This document shows, one piece after another, positions 24,982-35,080 of a stretch of 64,000 nt of DNA. The stretch lies in assembly GCF_900101475.1 (NCBI RefSeq), contig NZ_FMZV01000014.1, positions 80,432-144,431 of the forward strand, given 5' to 3'. The notes under the pieces are model-generated. The model searched no databases. It was not told where the DNA came from and saw only the letters and a list, made by a program, of their open reading frames with translations. Source of the stretch: Ruegeria marina. Lineage in GTDB: Bacteria > Pseudomonadota > Alphaproteobacteria > Rhodobacterales > Rhodobacteraceae. A program made the position numbers and the translations under genes. How positions within the stretch are numbered: the first letter of the stretch is position 1; each line of letters starts with the position of its first letter.

Positions 24982-26001
24982 ATGATGCATCCCGGCCCCC
25001 GCAACCTGATCACCGATGTTCCCGGTCTGAAAGTCGGTAACGCACAGGATGACGTGCTGAAATCCGGTGCGACGGTTCTGACAGCGGACCGTCCCTTCAT
25101 GGCCTCTGTCCACGTGATGGGCGGCGCGCCGGGGACACGTGAAACCGACCTTCTGGCCCCCGACAAATCGGTCGCGCGTGTCGATGCGCTGGTGCTGTCC
25201 GGCGGTTCGGCCTATGGGCTGGATGCCTGTTCGGGCGTCTCGGATGCCTTGCGGGCACAGGGCCGCGGGTTCCACGTGGCCGATGCCGTGATCCCGATCG
25301 TACCGGGCGCGATCATCTTCGACCTGCTCAACGGCGGGAACAAGGACTGGAGTGAAAACCCCTATCGCATGCTCGGTGCGGCGGCGTTTCACGCCGCAGC
25401 CGAAAATTTTGCCCTTGGCACCGCCGGGGCAGGAACCGGCGCACTCACGGCAATGCTGAAGGGGGGCCTGGGCTCGGCCTCGCTGGTGCTGCCGGATGGC
25501 ACCACGGTCGGTGCATTGGTCGCGGCCAATCCGATGGGCAGCGTCACGACCCCCGGCGAGCGCCATTTCTGGGCCGCCCCGTTCGAAATCGGTGACGAAT
25601 TCGGCGGGCTTGGGCCCGACAGCGCCACCGGTCTCGGACGCCAGATGGAGAGCCGTAAGGCCAAGGCCATGCGAAACCGAACCGATGAACGCGCCAATAC
25701 GACGATTGCCATCGTCGCCACCGACGCCGACCTCAGCAAGGCACAATGCCAGCGGATGGCAATTGCGGCGCACGACGGCATCGCGCGGGCCACGGTGCCC
25801 GCCCATTCTCCCGGCGACGGGGACCTCGTGTTTTCGGTTTCGACCGGCGAACGCCCGATGGCCGCGCCGGAGCGCGATCTGACCATGATCGGTCATGCTG
25901 CGGCGATCTGCCTGTCACGCGCCATCGCCCGCGCCGTGTTTCTTGCGCGACCTGCCCCGGGCGATTTGCTACCATGCTGGGAAACGGTCCAAATCACATA
26001 A
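24982..26001 (+). CDS. P1 family (DmpA/NylC-type) self-processing peptidase
   Basis: A 339-residue N-terminal nucleophile hydrolase. ITDVPGLKVGNAQDD is the family start and LVLSGGSAYGLDACSGV a conserved core. The segment ERANTTIAIVATDA contains the expected self-cleavage point before Thr240, which would release a beta chain with Thr as nucleophile. Members include L-aminopeptidase/D-Ala-esterase DmpA and 6-aminohexanoate oligomer hydrolase NylC; native substrates are often unknown. No signal peptide is evident, so it is probably cytoplasmic. It follows the SDR gene closely. Confidence 0.88.
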   Translation: MMHPGPRNLITDVPGLKVGNAQDDVLKSGATVLTADRPFMASVHVMGGAPGTRETDLLAPDKSVARVDALVLSGGSAYGLDACSGVSDALRAQGRGFHVADAVIPIVPGAIIFDLLNGGNKDWSENPYRMLGAAAFHAAAENFALGTAGAGTGALTAMLKGGLGSASLVLPDGTTVGALVAANPMGSVTTPGERHFWAAPFEIGDEFGGLGPDSATGLGRQMESRKAKAMRNRTDERANTTIAIVATDADLSKAQCQRMAIAAHDGIARATVPAHSPGDGDLVFSVSTGERPMAAPERDLTMIGHAAAICLSRAIARAVFLARPAPGDLLPCWETVQIT

Positions 26002-26113
26002 AAAGCCCGTGATCGGGTGCGACACAGTGCCTGAATGGGACATTCGGACAGTTGACTCGCACCGAGAGTAAAGTCTCTCTTTGGCGCAACGGAAAACCTG
26101 AGGAGATCACACA

Positions 26114-26527
26114 ATGAACCGCATCATTGCCACCGCCTTTGCCTGTGTCCTTGCCGTCCCTGCCCTTGCATCCGGCGATGCCGAGAAGGGTGAAAAGGGG
26201 TTCAACAAGTGCAAGTCCTGCCACATGGTCGAATCGCCCGCCGGCGAGACCATCGTCAAGGGCGGCAAGACAGGGCCGAACCTGTACGGCGTCGTCGGTC
26301 GCGCTGCTGGCAGCGCCGAGGATTACAAGTACAGTGACAGCATGACGGCCGCAGGGGAAAAAGGACTTGTCTGGGACGAAGAGACCTTCGTGGCCTACAC
26401 GCAGGATCCGGCAGGCTTCCTGAAAACCTACCTGGATGACACCGCCGCCAAATCCAAGATGACCTTCAAGCTCAAGTCGGGCGGTGAGGATATCTTCGCC
26501 TTTCTAGAAAGCGTTGCCGCCGAATAA
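26114..26527 (+). CDS. periplasmic class I cytochrome c (c2/c550-like)
   Basis: A 137-residue protein with a Sec signal peptide (MNRIIATAFACVLAVPALA) and one haem-c site, CKSCH, at Cys33-Cys36-His37. The distal ligand is probably the Met in KSKMTFKL. Insertions and the GPNLYGVVGR block match cytochromes c2 of photosynthetic and respiratory alphaproteobacteria, which carry electrons between the bc1 complex and oxidases. The ATG at 26114 is preceded by TGAGGAG. A good terminator follows at 26554, so it is a single-gene unit. Confidence 0.92.
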   Translation: MNRIIATAFACVLAVPALASGDAEKGEKGFNKCKSCHMVESPAGETIVKGGKTGPNLYGVVGRAAGSAEDYKYSDSMTAAGEKGLVWDEETFVAYTQDPAGFLKTYLDDTAAKSKMTFKLKSGGEDIFAFLESVAAE

Positions 26528-26553
26528 TGGACCCTGTCCGGGTATCGCGATCG

Positions 26554-26581
26554 AGGCCGCAGTATCAGACTGCGGCCTTTT
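26554..26581 (+). terminator. intrinsic terminator after the cytochrome c gene
   Basis: AGGCCGCAGT at 26554-26563 pairs perfectly with ACTGCGGCCT at 26569-26578 around an ATCAG loop and is followed by a short T-run. It sits 27 bp after the cytochrome stop codon. Confidence 0.85.
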
Positions 26582-26750
26582 ATACGATTGAACACGCGCC
26601 GGATCGCTTCCACTTTGGAAGGGCGGAAACGCCAAGCGGGACTGACATCGCTTCGAACGCCGCAAGAAACACCCTTTTCTGGCCGGACCGGCCCCCGATC
26701 TGACGATAGACGGGCTTCGTGCATGCAGGAGTTTTCGACATGGGGATGGT

Positions 26751-27293
26751 ATGGGTATCCTGATTCCGGCCTGGGTCGATGGCGCACTCGCCCCGGTGGA
26801 CAAGTTGGAAGCGCATGAGAAAGGCCTGAAGCACAAGGCGGTATCAGTGTTCGCCGTGCGTGGCATGGATATCCTGATTCAACGCCGGGCCCTGGGCAAA
26901 TATCACACACCTGGCCTTTGGGCGAACACCTGCTGCACGCATCCGGAATGGGACGAAAGCGCCTCGGCCTGTGCGGTGCGCAGACTTCGCGAGGAACTTG
27001 GAATCACCGGACTTTACCCCGAGTATCGCCACCGGCTGGAGTACCATGCCGACGTCGGCAACAACATGGTCGAAAACGAAGTCGTGGACGTGTTTCTCGC
27101 CCATGTCCGCGGGCCGCTGGATGTCACTCCAAACCCCGATGAAGTCATGGATACCCGCTGGATCGCGTACCACGATCTCCTGGCCGAAGTTCAGCGGTAT
27201 CCCGAGCGTTTCACACCCTGGCTGAAGATCTATCTATACCACCATGCGGATACGATCTTTGGGCCGGACCTGATCATTTCGGCAAAAGCGTGA
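26751..27293 (+). CDS. idi: isopentenyl-diphosphate delta-isomerase (type I)
   Basis: A 180-residue Nudix-fold enzyme interconverting isopentenyl and dimethylallyl diphosphate for isoprenoid, quinone and carotenoid synthesis. The catalytic Cys lies in WANTCCTHPEWDE and the catalytic Glu region in YHADVGNNMVENEVVDVF. RRLREELGI is the Nudix-like helix. Length matches bacterial type I enzymes. The ATG at 26751 has only a weak GGGATGG upstream. The stop codon abuts the stop of the convergent kinase gene (TGATCA), with no spacer. Confidence 0.95.
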   Translation: MGILIPAWVDGALAPVDKLEAHEKGLKHKAVSVFAVRGMDILIQRRALGKYHTPGLWANTCCTHPEWDESASACAVRRLREELGITGLYPEYRHRLEYHADVGNNMVENEVVDVFLAHVRGPLDVTPNPDEVMDTRWIAYHDLLAEVQRYPERFTPWLKIYLYHHADTIFGPDLIISAKA

Positions 27294-29519
27294 TCAGTCG
27301 TCCTCTTCCGTTGTGAACGGAAGGGTATCGCTGGGCCGTGCCTCGGAAATCTGGGCATGAAGCAGGGCCTTGCGCAGGGGTTTCGTCATGTACTGATCCA
27401 GCCCCGCGGCGAGAATCCCCTCGCAATCTCCGGACATGGCATGGGCGGTCAGCGCGACGATGGGAACGTGTCGGCCGGTTCCGGCCTCTTGCCTGCGGAT
27501 TTCCATGGTTGCCTGTTTGCCATCCATTTTGGGCATCGAAATATCCATGAAAATCAGGTCCGGATGGAACTCGCGCCAAATATCCACCGCCTCCAGGCCG
27601 TTGTCGGCAAAACGCAGGTCGATATCCAGCGACTTGACCATCTTGGCAAACACCAATTGGTTCGTCCGGTTGTCTTCCGCTGCGAGAACCTTCATTTTCC
27701 GACTTTGCCGGGGCTCGCCTTGCGGGCCTGGTTCAGCTTCCCCCCGAGGGGCCTGCTGCGCGCTTGCTGGTGCCACAGGGCAGTCCGGGACACCAGCAGC
27801 AACAGAGAACAGGAGACGAAACAGTTCCGATCGCGGAATCGGTTTCTGAAGTACCGCCTGCACATGCAGACGCGACGGGTCACCGCTCAGCTGAGCGGGA
27901 TTGGAAGAAAGCAACAAAACAGGGACATTGCCCCAATTCTGTTCCCGCAGCTTCCGTGCAAGCCCCAGACCGTTCATGCCCGGCATGTCGTGGTCGCAAA
28001 GCACAAGGTCTATGCTGTCGTCCATCAGCCGCAGCGCCTCCTCGCCCGAGGCACAACATGTGACCCGTACCCCGAGTTGCGACAGCTGCTTGTCCAGGAT
28101 TGCCCGGTTCACACCCTGATGGTCGGCCACGAGAACATGCCTGAGCGCCCCAGGCAGGTTTGGTAATTCCGCTTGCTGCGGCTCGCTCATCGGCAAAGTG
28201 AGGCGGAACCCGAAACACGATCCCCGCCCCTCCTCGCTTTCGACCCACACGGTGCCGCCCATCATCTGGACCAGACGCCGCGAGATGGCGAGGCCAAGCC
28301 CGGTCCCGTCGAACTGGCGGTTGCGCTCGTTCTCGACCTGGTTGAATTCGCCGAAGATATGCGAAAGCTTGGATTTCGGGATGCCGAGACCGGTGTCCTC
28401 GATCGCGACATGTATCGCGCACCGCCCCGATAGCGGATCGGGTACGCCTGTGACCCGAACCAGCACATGCCCCCGAGACGTGAACTTGACCGCGTTGCCG
28501 ACCAGATTTGTCAGGACCTGACGCACGCGCCCCGGATCGCCGACGAAGAGCGTCGGCAGGAACAGGTCGTAGTCGACGAGGAGCGACAGCGCCTTGTCCC
28601 GCACCGTCGGTTGCATCAACATCGCCACTTCGTGGACACAGCGCTCCAGATCGAAGGGCTCGGGGTGCAGCACCATCTTGTCCGCTTCGATCTTGGAATA
28701 GTCCAGCACATCGTTGATGATCACCAACAAGGCTTCGCCCGAGCTTTTTATCGTGCTGGCATACAGTCTCTGTTCCTCGTCGAGAGCGGTGTCGCACAAA
28801 AGCTCGGCCATGCCCACAACGCCGTTCATCGGCGTACGGATCTCATGGCTCATGTTCGCGAGGAATGCGGACTTGGCACGATTTGCGGCTTCCGCCTTTT
28901 CGCGGGCGGCGCGCAACTCGGCCTCGTATCGGACCGTAGATGTGATGTCCAAGGCCAGGCTGACCACATCGCCGCCATGGCCGCGCTGGTCGATCATCTT
29001 GACATATTGGTCGTTCCACAACCGAACTACGACCGGCTCCGGCGTGGGCGAGGTCCAGCGGTCAAGCATCATTTTCTGCCATTCGGAATTGGTCAATGCA
29101 TCGGTATCGACGATCCCTTCTTCTGTCATCAACTCCAGAATGCGACGGTAGGATATGCCGGGCGCAACTTCTTCGAGCCCGTCGAAGACGTTCAGATAGG
29201 CTGTGTTCGCCCCGATCAGCCGGCTTTCCGCATCAAAGAATGCGAACCCGTCCTCGATGGTCTGAATCGAGTGCCACAGCCGCCGTTCGGCGACCTCGAT
29301 CTTGGCATTGGCGACGGTAAGGTCGGATTTGACCTTTTCGTTCTCGTCGCGAACCGTCGCCACCTCGGCCTGTTTTTCGCCGATCTGCCTGGTCAGGGCC
29401 AGGGCATGCCGCCCCAACTTTCGGTTGGCTGCGGACAGTTCCGCCTGTTTCAGTTCCAGCAATCTTTCGGCGGCAAGCCTCGCACGGCGTTCCTCGGCAA
29501 GCTTGTTGACCAGGCTCAT
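27294..29519 (-). CDS. soluble hybrid sensor histidine kinase with two receiver domains
   Basis: A 741-residue kinase without membrane segments. Residues 1-80 are charged and coiled-coil-like, followed by a PAS-like domain (TIEDGFAFFDAESRLIGAN). HisKA has FLANMSHEIRTPMNGVVGMA with His225, and the ATPase domain shows NLVGNAVKF, IEDTGLGIP and DGTGLGLAIS. The first receiver (near LVLCDHDMPGMNG) lacks the usual paired acidic residues at its N-terminus. The second has AAEDN and Asp659 in FMDISMPKM and looks active. The start at 29519 is chosen by length. The signal is unknown and no output protein is adjacent. It is divergent from the macroglobulin gene. Confidence 0.92.
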   Translation of the reverse strand: MSLVNKLAEERRARLAAERLLELKQAELSAANRKLGRHALALTRQIGEKQAEVATVRDENEKVKSDLTVANAKIEVAERRLWHSIQTIEDGFAFFDAESRLIGANTAYLNVFDGLEEVAPGISYRRILELMTEEGIVDTDALTNSEWQKMMLDRWTSPTPEPVVVRLWNDQYVKMIDQRGHGGDVVSLALDITSTVRYEAELRAAREKAEAANRAKSAFLANMSHEIRTPMNGVVGMAELLCDTALDEEQRLYASTIKSSGEALLVIINDVLDYSKIEADKMVLHPEPFDLERCVHEVAMLMQPTVRDKALSLLVDYDLFLPTLFVGDPGRVRQVLTNLVGNAVKFTSRGHVLVRVTGVPDPLSGRCAIHVAIEDTGLGIPKSKLSHIFGEFNQVENERNRQFDGTGLGLAISRRLVQMMGGTVWVESEEGRGSCFGFRLTLPMSEPQQAELPNLPGALRHVLVADHQGVNRAILDKQLSQLGVRVTCCASGEEALRLMDDSIDLVLCDHDMPGMNGLGLARKLREQNWGNVPVLLLSSNPAQLSGDPSRLHVQAVLQKPIPRSELFRLLFSVAAGVPDCPVAPASAQQAPRGEAEPGPQGEPRQSRKMKVLAAEDNRTNQLVFAKMVKSLDIDLRFADNGLEAVDIWREFHPDLIFMDISMPKMDGKQATMEIRRQEAGTGRHVPIVALTAHAMSGDCEGILAAGLDQYMTKPLRKALLHAQISEARPSDTLPFTTEEDD

Positions 29520-29653
29520 TCGTGACAGTCCCCAACACAACCTGGCCGACAACATCGAACAGATCGGTGAAAAAGAGCTTAAGGGCGACGGGCCGGGAAT
29601 CCTTGCAAACCCACGTGTGCCCGTGCGACCTTTGCATTGAACAGGAGGTCGGT

Positions 29654-32600
29654 ATGCGACGTTTTGGATTTTTACTAATTCTTTATTTTTCGGTGTTTTT
29701 CTCTGGTGCAACGCTCTCTCAGACGCAGCAGGTGGCCCCGGCTTTCCGCTATGTCGTGACCCGCGACATGGACTTTTTTGGCGAGGATCTGGATGCGCTG
29801 TTCGACACCGACCTGTCATCCTGTGTGCGGGCCTGCGACGTCAACCGGGCTTGCGCTGCGTTCACCTTCAACGCCCGGTCGAACGCCTGCTTTCCCAAAA
29901 AGGGGGTTAGCCAGCAGACCCCGTACCAAGGCGCCATCTCAGCCCGGAAATGGCCGATTCCACAAGCTGTCGTGGACAGGGCGCAGGCACGCGCCGCGGA
30001 GTTGGAGTTTCTCGGAGCATCCGACCTGACGTCTGCCTCAGACCTCGCGCGGACGCTCGGCCTGCGTCACCCGGCGGGCGATCTGGCTCTGGACCAGGTG
30101 CTGGATGCGATGCGCACCGCTTCCAATCCGGCGCAGGCGATGGGCTGGGCCGGGGTGGCGGTGTCGTTGTCTGACCGCGCCGACCTCTGGGCCGAATACG
30201 CGCGCCTGCTGCTGTCGATCCGCACCAACGACGGCACTGCCCGCGGTGATTACCAGCGGCGGGCGCTCCTGGCTTCGGTCAACGGCTACCTGCGGGCCGA
30301 TCAGCCTGGCACCGAGGTGAATGCGCTCGATCTCATGGCGCAGGCGCTCGAACGCTCGGACCGCGGGCGCGACACGGTTGCGGCGCTTCGGCTTGCTTCG
30401 AAAATCCAGCCGCGCGAAGACATACTGGCCGCACTCGAGGCGGCCGTCGCGAAATACGGCTTTCGCGTCACTGACAGCACCGTGGAAAGCGAAAGCGCAC
30501 TGCCGCGCATCTGTGCGCAATTCTCCGAACCGCTGGTCAGGGCCGGGGTGGACTATGATCCCTATGTACAGTCCCCCGATGCCCCGTTGGTGGTACAGGC
30601 GGACGGAAACCAGTTGTGTCTGGACGGGGTCGAGCACGGGCAACGCTACCGGGTGACCCTGCGCAAGGGCTTGCCCGCCGCCTCGGGCGAAACACTCTGG
30701 AAAGACGTGACCCTGAGCCATTACGTCCGCGACCGCAGCCCCGCCGTGCGCTTTCCGGGGCGGTCTTACGTGTTGCCCAAGGCGGCGGATGCCGCGATTC
30801 CGGTTGAAACGGTGAACACGACCGCGCTGGACCTCACCCTGCGCCGGGTCAGCGACCGCAACCTGCTGCGTGCCGTGCAGGAAGGGTATTTCGGCCGGCC
30901 GCTGTCCTATTGGGAGGACCAGAGCTTTGCCGCCGACATCGCGCAAGAGGTTTGGACGGGCACCGCAGAAGTCGAAAGCGAGTTGAACCGCGACATGACC
31001 ACCCGCCTGCCGCTGGCCGAGGCCATTGCCGGGCAACCGGCTGGCATCTATGCGCTTACTGCCCGTGTGCCCGGTGCCGACCCCTATGACGATCCGGGCG
31101 CGACACAATGGTTCGTCCTGTCCGACCTTGGCCTGTCCACCGTATCGGGTAACGACGGGCTGCATGTCACCGTGCGCGGCCTGTCGGATGCCGCCGCCCG
31201 CGGCGGTGTCGCCCTGACGCTGGTGTCACGCGCCAACGCGGTGCTGGGCACCACAACAACCGACGCCGATGGCTATGCCCGCTTCGACCCCGGCCTGGTC
31301 CGTGGCATAGGGTCGGCAGCCCCCGCACTGGTCCTCGCCAACCTGGGCGAGGACGATATCGGGTTCCTGTCGCTCACCGATCCGGCCTTTGATCTGTCCG
31401 ACCGCGGCGTCGAGGGGCGCAGGCCCGCTGGCCCTGTCGATGTGTTCCTGACGACCGACCGGGGCGCCTATCGCGCCGGCGAAACCATCAATGCAACGAT
31501 GCTGAGCCGCGACAACACGGCACGCGCCATCGAGGGGCTGCCGCTGACCGCGATCCTGAGCCGGCCCGACGGGGTTGAATATACCCGCAAAGTTTCTGAC
31601 GGCGGTGTCGCCGGCGGCCATGTCTTTGCCCTGACCGTCGGCCCCAGCGCCCCGCGCGGCACCTGGCGGCTCGAGATCAGGAGCGACCCCAAGGGCGAGG
31701 CCCTGGCAAGCCAGAGCCTGCTGGTCGAGGATTTCCTGCCCGAACGTATCGACTTCTCGCTCTCGCTACCCAATGCCCCGCTCTTTCCCGGTGACAGCCC
31801 GCCGCTTGACATCGAGGCGCGCTATCTCTTCGGCGCTGCGGGCGCCGATCTGACGATCGACGGTCAGGTGTTGCTGAGCGCCTCCGAAGAGATCGATGGC
31901 TGGCCCGGCTACCGCTTTGGCCGGCATGACGCCCATGTCTCGACCCAGAGCAGCTATTTCGGCGGCGAGCGCACGGATGCCGCAGGTCGCGCGCGCCTTG
32001 CGGTCGAGATTCCCGATGTCGATGCCGAGGGGAAACGACTTTCGGCCACTGTCATCGCAAGGCTGGCCGATGGCTCGGCCCGTCCGGTCGAACGGCGGCT
32101 GACCGTACCCGTCTCACCCGCAACCCCGGTCATCGGTATCAAGCCGATGTTCGAAGACGTGGTGAGCGAGGGCACCGATGCGGCCTTTCAGGTCATCGGT
32201 CTGACCCCCGATCTGTCCCCGCAACCGATGCAGGTGAAATGGACGCTGAACCGCGTCGAGACCCGCTATCAGTGGTATCAGCTCTACGGCAACTGGAACT
32301 GGGAGCCGATAACTCGCCGCACCCGCATCGCAACCGGCGAAGCGGCACTGGGCGAGGCGCCCCTGTCGCTGTCGCAGCCGGTGGAATGGGGGGAATACGA
32401 ACTGGTGGTGGAACGGCTCGATGGCACCTATGTCGCCACATCGGTCGATTTCTACGCGGGCTGGTACCAGGCGGCCGATGCCTCGGCCACGCCGGATCGG
32501 CTGGAGATGTCGCTGGACCGCGAAAGCTATCGTCCCGGCGACACCGCCCGGCTGCGCATCGTTCCCCGCATGTCCGGCACGGCGCTTGTCTCGGTCCTGT

Positions 32601-35080
32601 CCGACCGGGTGATCGCCCGCCAGGCGATAGAGGTCGAGGCCGGTGAAACCGTGATCCCGCTGGAGGTGAGCGCCGATTGGGGCACCGGGGCCTATGTCAC
32701 CGCGACGGTGATCCGGCCGATGGATGTGGCAGCGGGACAGAACCCTGCCCGCGCGCTGGGTCTGGCCCATGCCAGCGTCGAGCCGGTAGGCAAGGAACTG
32801 TCTGTCAGGATCGACGCGCCGGAGGTGGCCAAACCCCGCCGCACCCAGACGATTCGCGTTGCGGTCGATGGCGCGCAACCGGGCGACCAGGCCTGGCTGA
32901 CGCTTGCCGCCGTCGATCTTGGCATCCTGAACCTGACCGGATTCCAAAGCCCCGACCCCAAGACCCATTACTTCGGCCAGCGCCGGTTGGGCGTTGAACT
33001 ACGCGACATCTATGGCCGCCTGATCGACGGAATGAATGGCGCCACGGGGATCGTGCGGTCGGGCGGTGATGCCGACAACGGTCTCAGGATGCAATCGCCC
33101 CCACCGACGCAAGAGCTGATGGCGACGTTCAGCGGGCCCGTTCAGGTCGGCCAGGATGGCACTGTCGAGGTGGATATCCGCCTGCCCGCCTTCAACGGAA
33201 CCGTCCGGCTGATGGCGGTGGCCTGGTCCGGTGCCGCGGTCGGCCAGGCAGAGCGGGACATGATCGTGCGCGACCCGGTGGTGGTGACCGCAACCGTGCC
33301 CCGCTTCCTTGCGCCAGGCGACAGCAGCCGGATCCTTCTGGAAGTGGTGCATGCCGATGGCCCGTCCGGCCAGATGGAACTGGCCCTTACAGCGTCCGGC
33401 GGGCTTGGGATCGGCGCTCAACCGGGCCGGGTCACGCTGGCGGACGGGGCAAAGGCCCTGTTCGAAATCCCGGTCTCGGCGACGGCGATCGGAGATCCCC
33501 TCATCAAGGTCAGCCTGGTTACACCCGACGGGCGCGAGCTGGGCCAGACCCTGACACTGGCGGTCCGGGCCAACGATCCGGTCGTGGCGCAGACCCGCCG
33601 CTTTGCACTGGGCGCGGGCGACAGTTTCCTGTTCTCCGATGATGTCTTTGCCGGTCTGCGACCGGGTTCCGCGCGTGCGGTCCTGTCCGCCGGGCCGCTC
33701 GCGAAATTCGATGCGCCCGGCCTTTTGGAACTGCTCGACCGCTACCCCTATGGCTGTACCGAACAGGTCACGTCGCAGGCGATGCCTCTTCTGTACCTGA
33801 GCGCCGTGGCCGAGGCGGCGGGCCTTGGTCATGGCCCGCAGATTGCCGAGCGTATCGACGCCTCGATCCGGCGCATCCTGACCCGGCAGGCCTCGAACGG
33901 CGCGTTTGGTCTCTGGCGCGCGGACAGCGGGGATTTCTGGCTTGATGCCTATGCTTCGGATTTCCTCAGCCGCGCGCGTGCCACAGGTCATCCGGTGCCG
34001 GATCGCGCCTTTGCCATGGCGATGGACAACTTGCGCAACCGCATCAGCTATGCCCCCGACTTCGACGAAGGGGGAGAGGATATTGCCTATGCCCTTATGG
34101 TGCTGGCGCGTGAAGGCGCGGCGGCGATGGGCGATCTGCGCTATTATGCCGACGTCAAGGCCGACGCCTTCACCACGCCGCTGGCGGCGGCGCAGCTTGG
34201 CGCGGCGCTGGCGTTTTATGGCGACCAGACACGTGCCGATGCCATGTTCGCGCAGGCAGCGCGCATGGTGGCGGGCCAACGGGCCGAAAACCCGGTCTGG
34301 CGGGCAGATTACGGCACCAACCTCCGCGACGCCGCAGGCTTGCTCACCCTGGCCGCCGAGGCAGGCAGCGCGGTGGTCGACCGTGACGCGCTTCTGGCGC
34401 GGATCGACCGGCCGGCGGGCCAGATGTCGACGCAGGAAGCGGCCTGGACACTGCTTGCCGCGCAGGCGCTGGTCAAGGCACCGGAACAAACCGGCCTCAG
34501 GGTCAACGGCGCTCCAGTGGCCGGGCCTTTTGTCCAGGTGCGCGAAGGCCTTGGGAAAGAGGTTCTCAACATCACCGCGTCAGACGGTAAAGCCACCGAT
34601 ATCACGCTGACGACGATGGGCGTGCCCGAGGTTTCCCCCCCGGCTGGCGGCATGGGCTACACCATCACGCGGACGCTTTACACGATGGACGGCGCACCGA
34701 TTGATCGCGACACGTTCACCGTGGGTGAACGCTTCGTCACCGTCCTGACCGTGTCGCCGCACGAGGACACGGGCGGGCGCCTGATGGTCAACGACCCGTT
34801 GCCCGCGGGATTCGAGATCGACAACCCGGCGCTGTTTAGGTCGGGTGATGTGCGCGCGCTCGACTGGCTGGCGATGGACGAGGCCGACCATGCCGAGTTT
34901 CGCAGCGACCGCTTTCTTGCCGCCGTCGACAGGTTCGATGCGGGGCCAATAACGCTGGCCTATGTCGCGCGCGCGGTCAGTCCCGGCGTGTTCCATCGGC
35001 CTGCCGCTTCGGTCGAGGACATGTACCGCCCACAATTCAGGGCCCGGACCGCAACCGACCGGATCAGCGTGACGCAATGA
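29654..35080 (+). CDS. bacterial alpha-2-macroglobulin with N-terminal PAN/apple-like domain
   Basis: A 1808-residue exported protein (signal peptide MRRFGFLLILYFSVFFSGA) without a lipobox, so probably periplasmic rather than lipid-anchored like E. coli YfhM. Residues ~30-95 form a Cys-rich PAN/apple-like module (SSCVRACDVNRACAAF). Macroglobulin repeats follow, including a VDVFLTTDRGAYRAGET block. The thioester motif is YGCTEQ with Cys1368 and Gln1371, so it should trap proteases covalently. AGGAGG precedes the ATG at 29654. Its TGA overlaps the next start (ATGA). Pairing with PBP1C is the usual context and suggests defence of the periplasm when the wall is breached. Confidence 0.93.
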   Translation: MRRFGFLLILYFSVFFSGATLSQTQQVAPAFRYVVTRDMDFFGEDLDALFDTDLSSCVRACDVNRACAAFTFNARSNACFPKKGVSQQTPYQGAISARKWPIPQAVVDRAQARAAELEFLGASDLTSASDLARTLGLRHPAGDLALDQVLDAMRTASNPAQAMGWAGVAVSLSDRADLWAEYARLLLSIRTNDGTARGDYQRRALLASVNGYLRADQPGTEVNALDLMAQALERSDRGRDTVAALRLASKIQPREDILAALEAAVAKYGFRVTDSTVESESALPRICAQFSEPLVRAGVDYDPYVQSPDAPLVVQADGNQLCLDGVEHGQRYRVTLRKGLPAASGETLWKDVTLSHYVRDRSPAVRFPGRSYVLPKAADAAIPVETVNTTALDLTLRRVSDRNLLRAVQEGYFGRPLSYWEDQSFAADIAQEVWTGTAEVESELNRDMTTRLPLAEAIAGQPAGIYALTARVPGADPYDDPGATQWFVLSDLGLSTVSGNDGLHVTVRGLSDAAARGGVALTLVSRANAVLGTTTTDADGYARFDPGLVRGIGSAAPALVLANLGEDDIGFLSLTDPAFDLSDRGVEGRRPAGPVDVFLTTDRGAYRAGETINATMLSRDNTARAIEGLPLTAILSRPDGVEYTRKVSDGGVAGGHVFALTVGPSAPRGTWRLEIRSDPKGEALASQSLLVEDFLPERIDFSLSLPNAPLFPGDSPPLDIEARYLFGAAGADLTIDGQVLLSASEEIDGWPGYRFGRHDAHVSTQSSYFGGERTDAAGRARLAVEIPDVDAEGKRLSATVIARLADGSARPVERRLTVPVSPATPVIGIKPMFEDVVSEGTDAAFQVIGLTPDLSPQPMQVKWTLNRVETRYQWYQLYGNWNWEPITRRTRIATGEAALGEAPLSLSQPVEWGEYELVVERLDGTYVATSVDFYAGWYQAADASATPDRLEMSLDRESYRPGDTARLRIVPRMSGTALVSVLSDRVIARQAIEVEAGETVIPLEVSADWGTGAYVTATVIRPMDVAAGQNPARALGLAHASVEPVGKELSVRIDAPEVAKPRRTQTIRVAVDGAQPGDQAWLTLAAVDLGILNLTGFQSPDPKTHYFGQRRLGVELRDIYGRLIDGMNGATGIVRSGGDADNGLRMQSPPPTQELMATFSGPVQVGQDGTVEVDIRLPAFNGTVRLMAVAWSGAAVGQAERDMIVRDPVVVTATVPRFLAPGDSSRILLEVVHADGPSGQMELALTASGGLGIGAQPGRVTLADGAKALFEIPVSATAIGDPLIKVSLVTPDGRELGQTLTLAVRANDPVVAQTRRFALGAGDSFLFSDDVFAGLRPGSARAVLSAGPLAKFDAPGLLELLDRYPYGCTEQVTSQAMPLLYLSAVAEAAGLGHGPQIAERIDASIRRILTRQASNGAFGLWRADSGDFWLDAYASDFLSRARATGHPVPDRAFAMAMDNLRNRISYAPDFDEGGEDIAYALMVLAREGAAAMGDLRYYADVKADAFTTPLAAAQLGAALAFYGDQTRADAMFAQAARMVAGQRAENPVWRADYGTNLRDAAGLLTLAAEAGSAVVDRDALLARIDRPAGQMSTQEAAWTLLAAQALVKAPEQTGLRVNGAPVAGPFVQVREGLGKEVLNITASDGKATDITLTTMGVPEVSPPAGGMGYTITRTLYTMDGAPIDRDTFTVGERFVTVLTVSPHEDTGGRLMVNDPLPAGFEIDNPALFRSGDVRALDWLAMDEADHAEFRSDRFLAAVDRFDAGPITLAYVARAVSPGVFHRPAASVEDMYRPQFRARTATDRISVTQ

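Noticed and set aside
24178..25896. 572-codon minus-strand ORF opposite the SDR and P1 peptidase genes
   Set aside because: It lacks any motif and overlaps two confident genes; a shadow.
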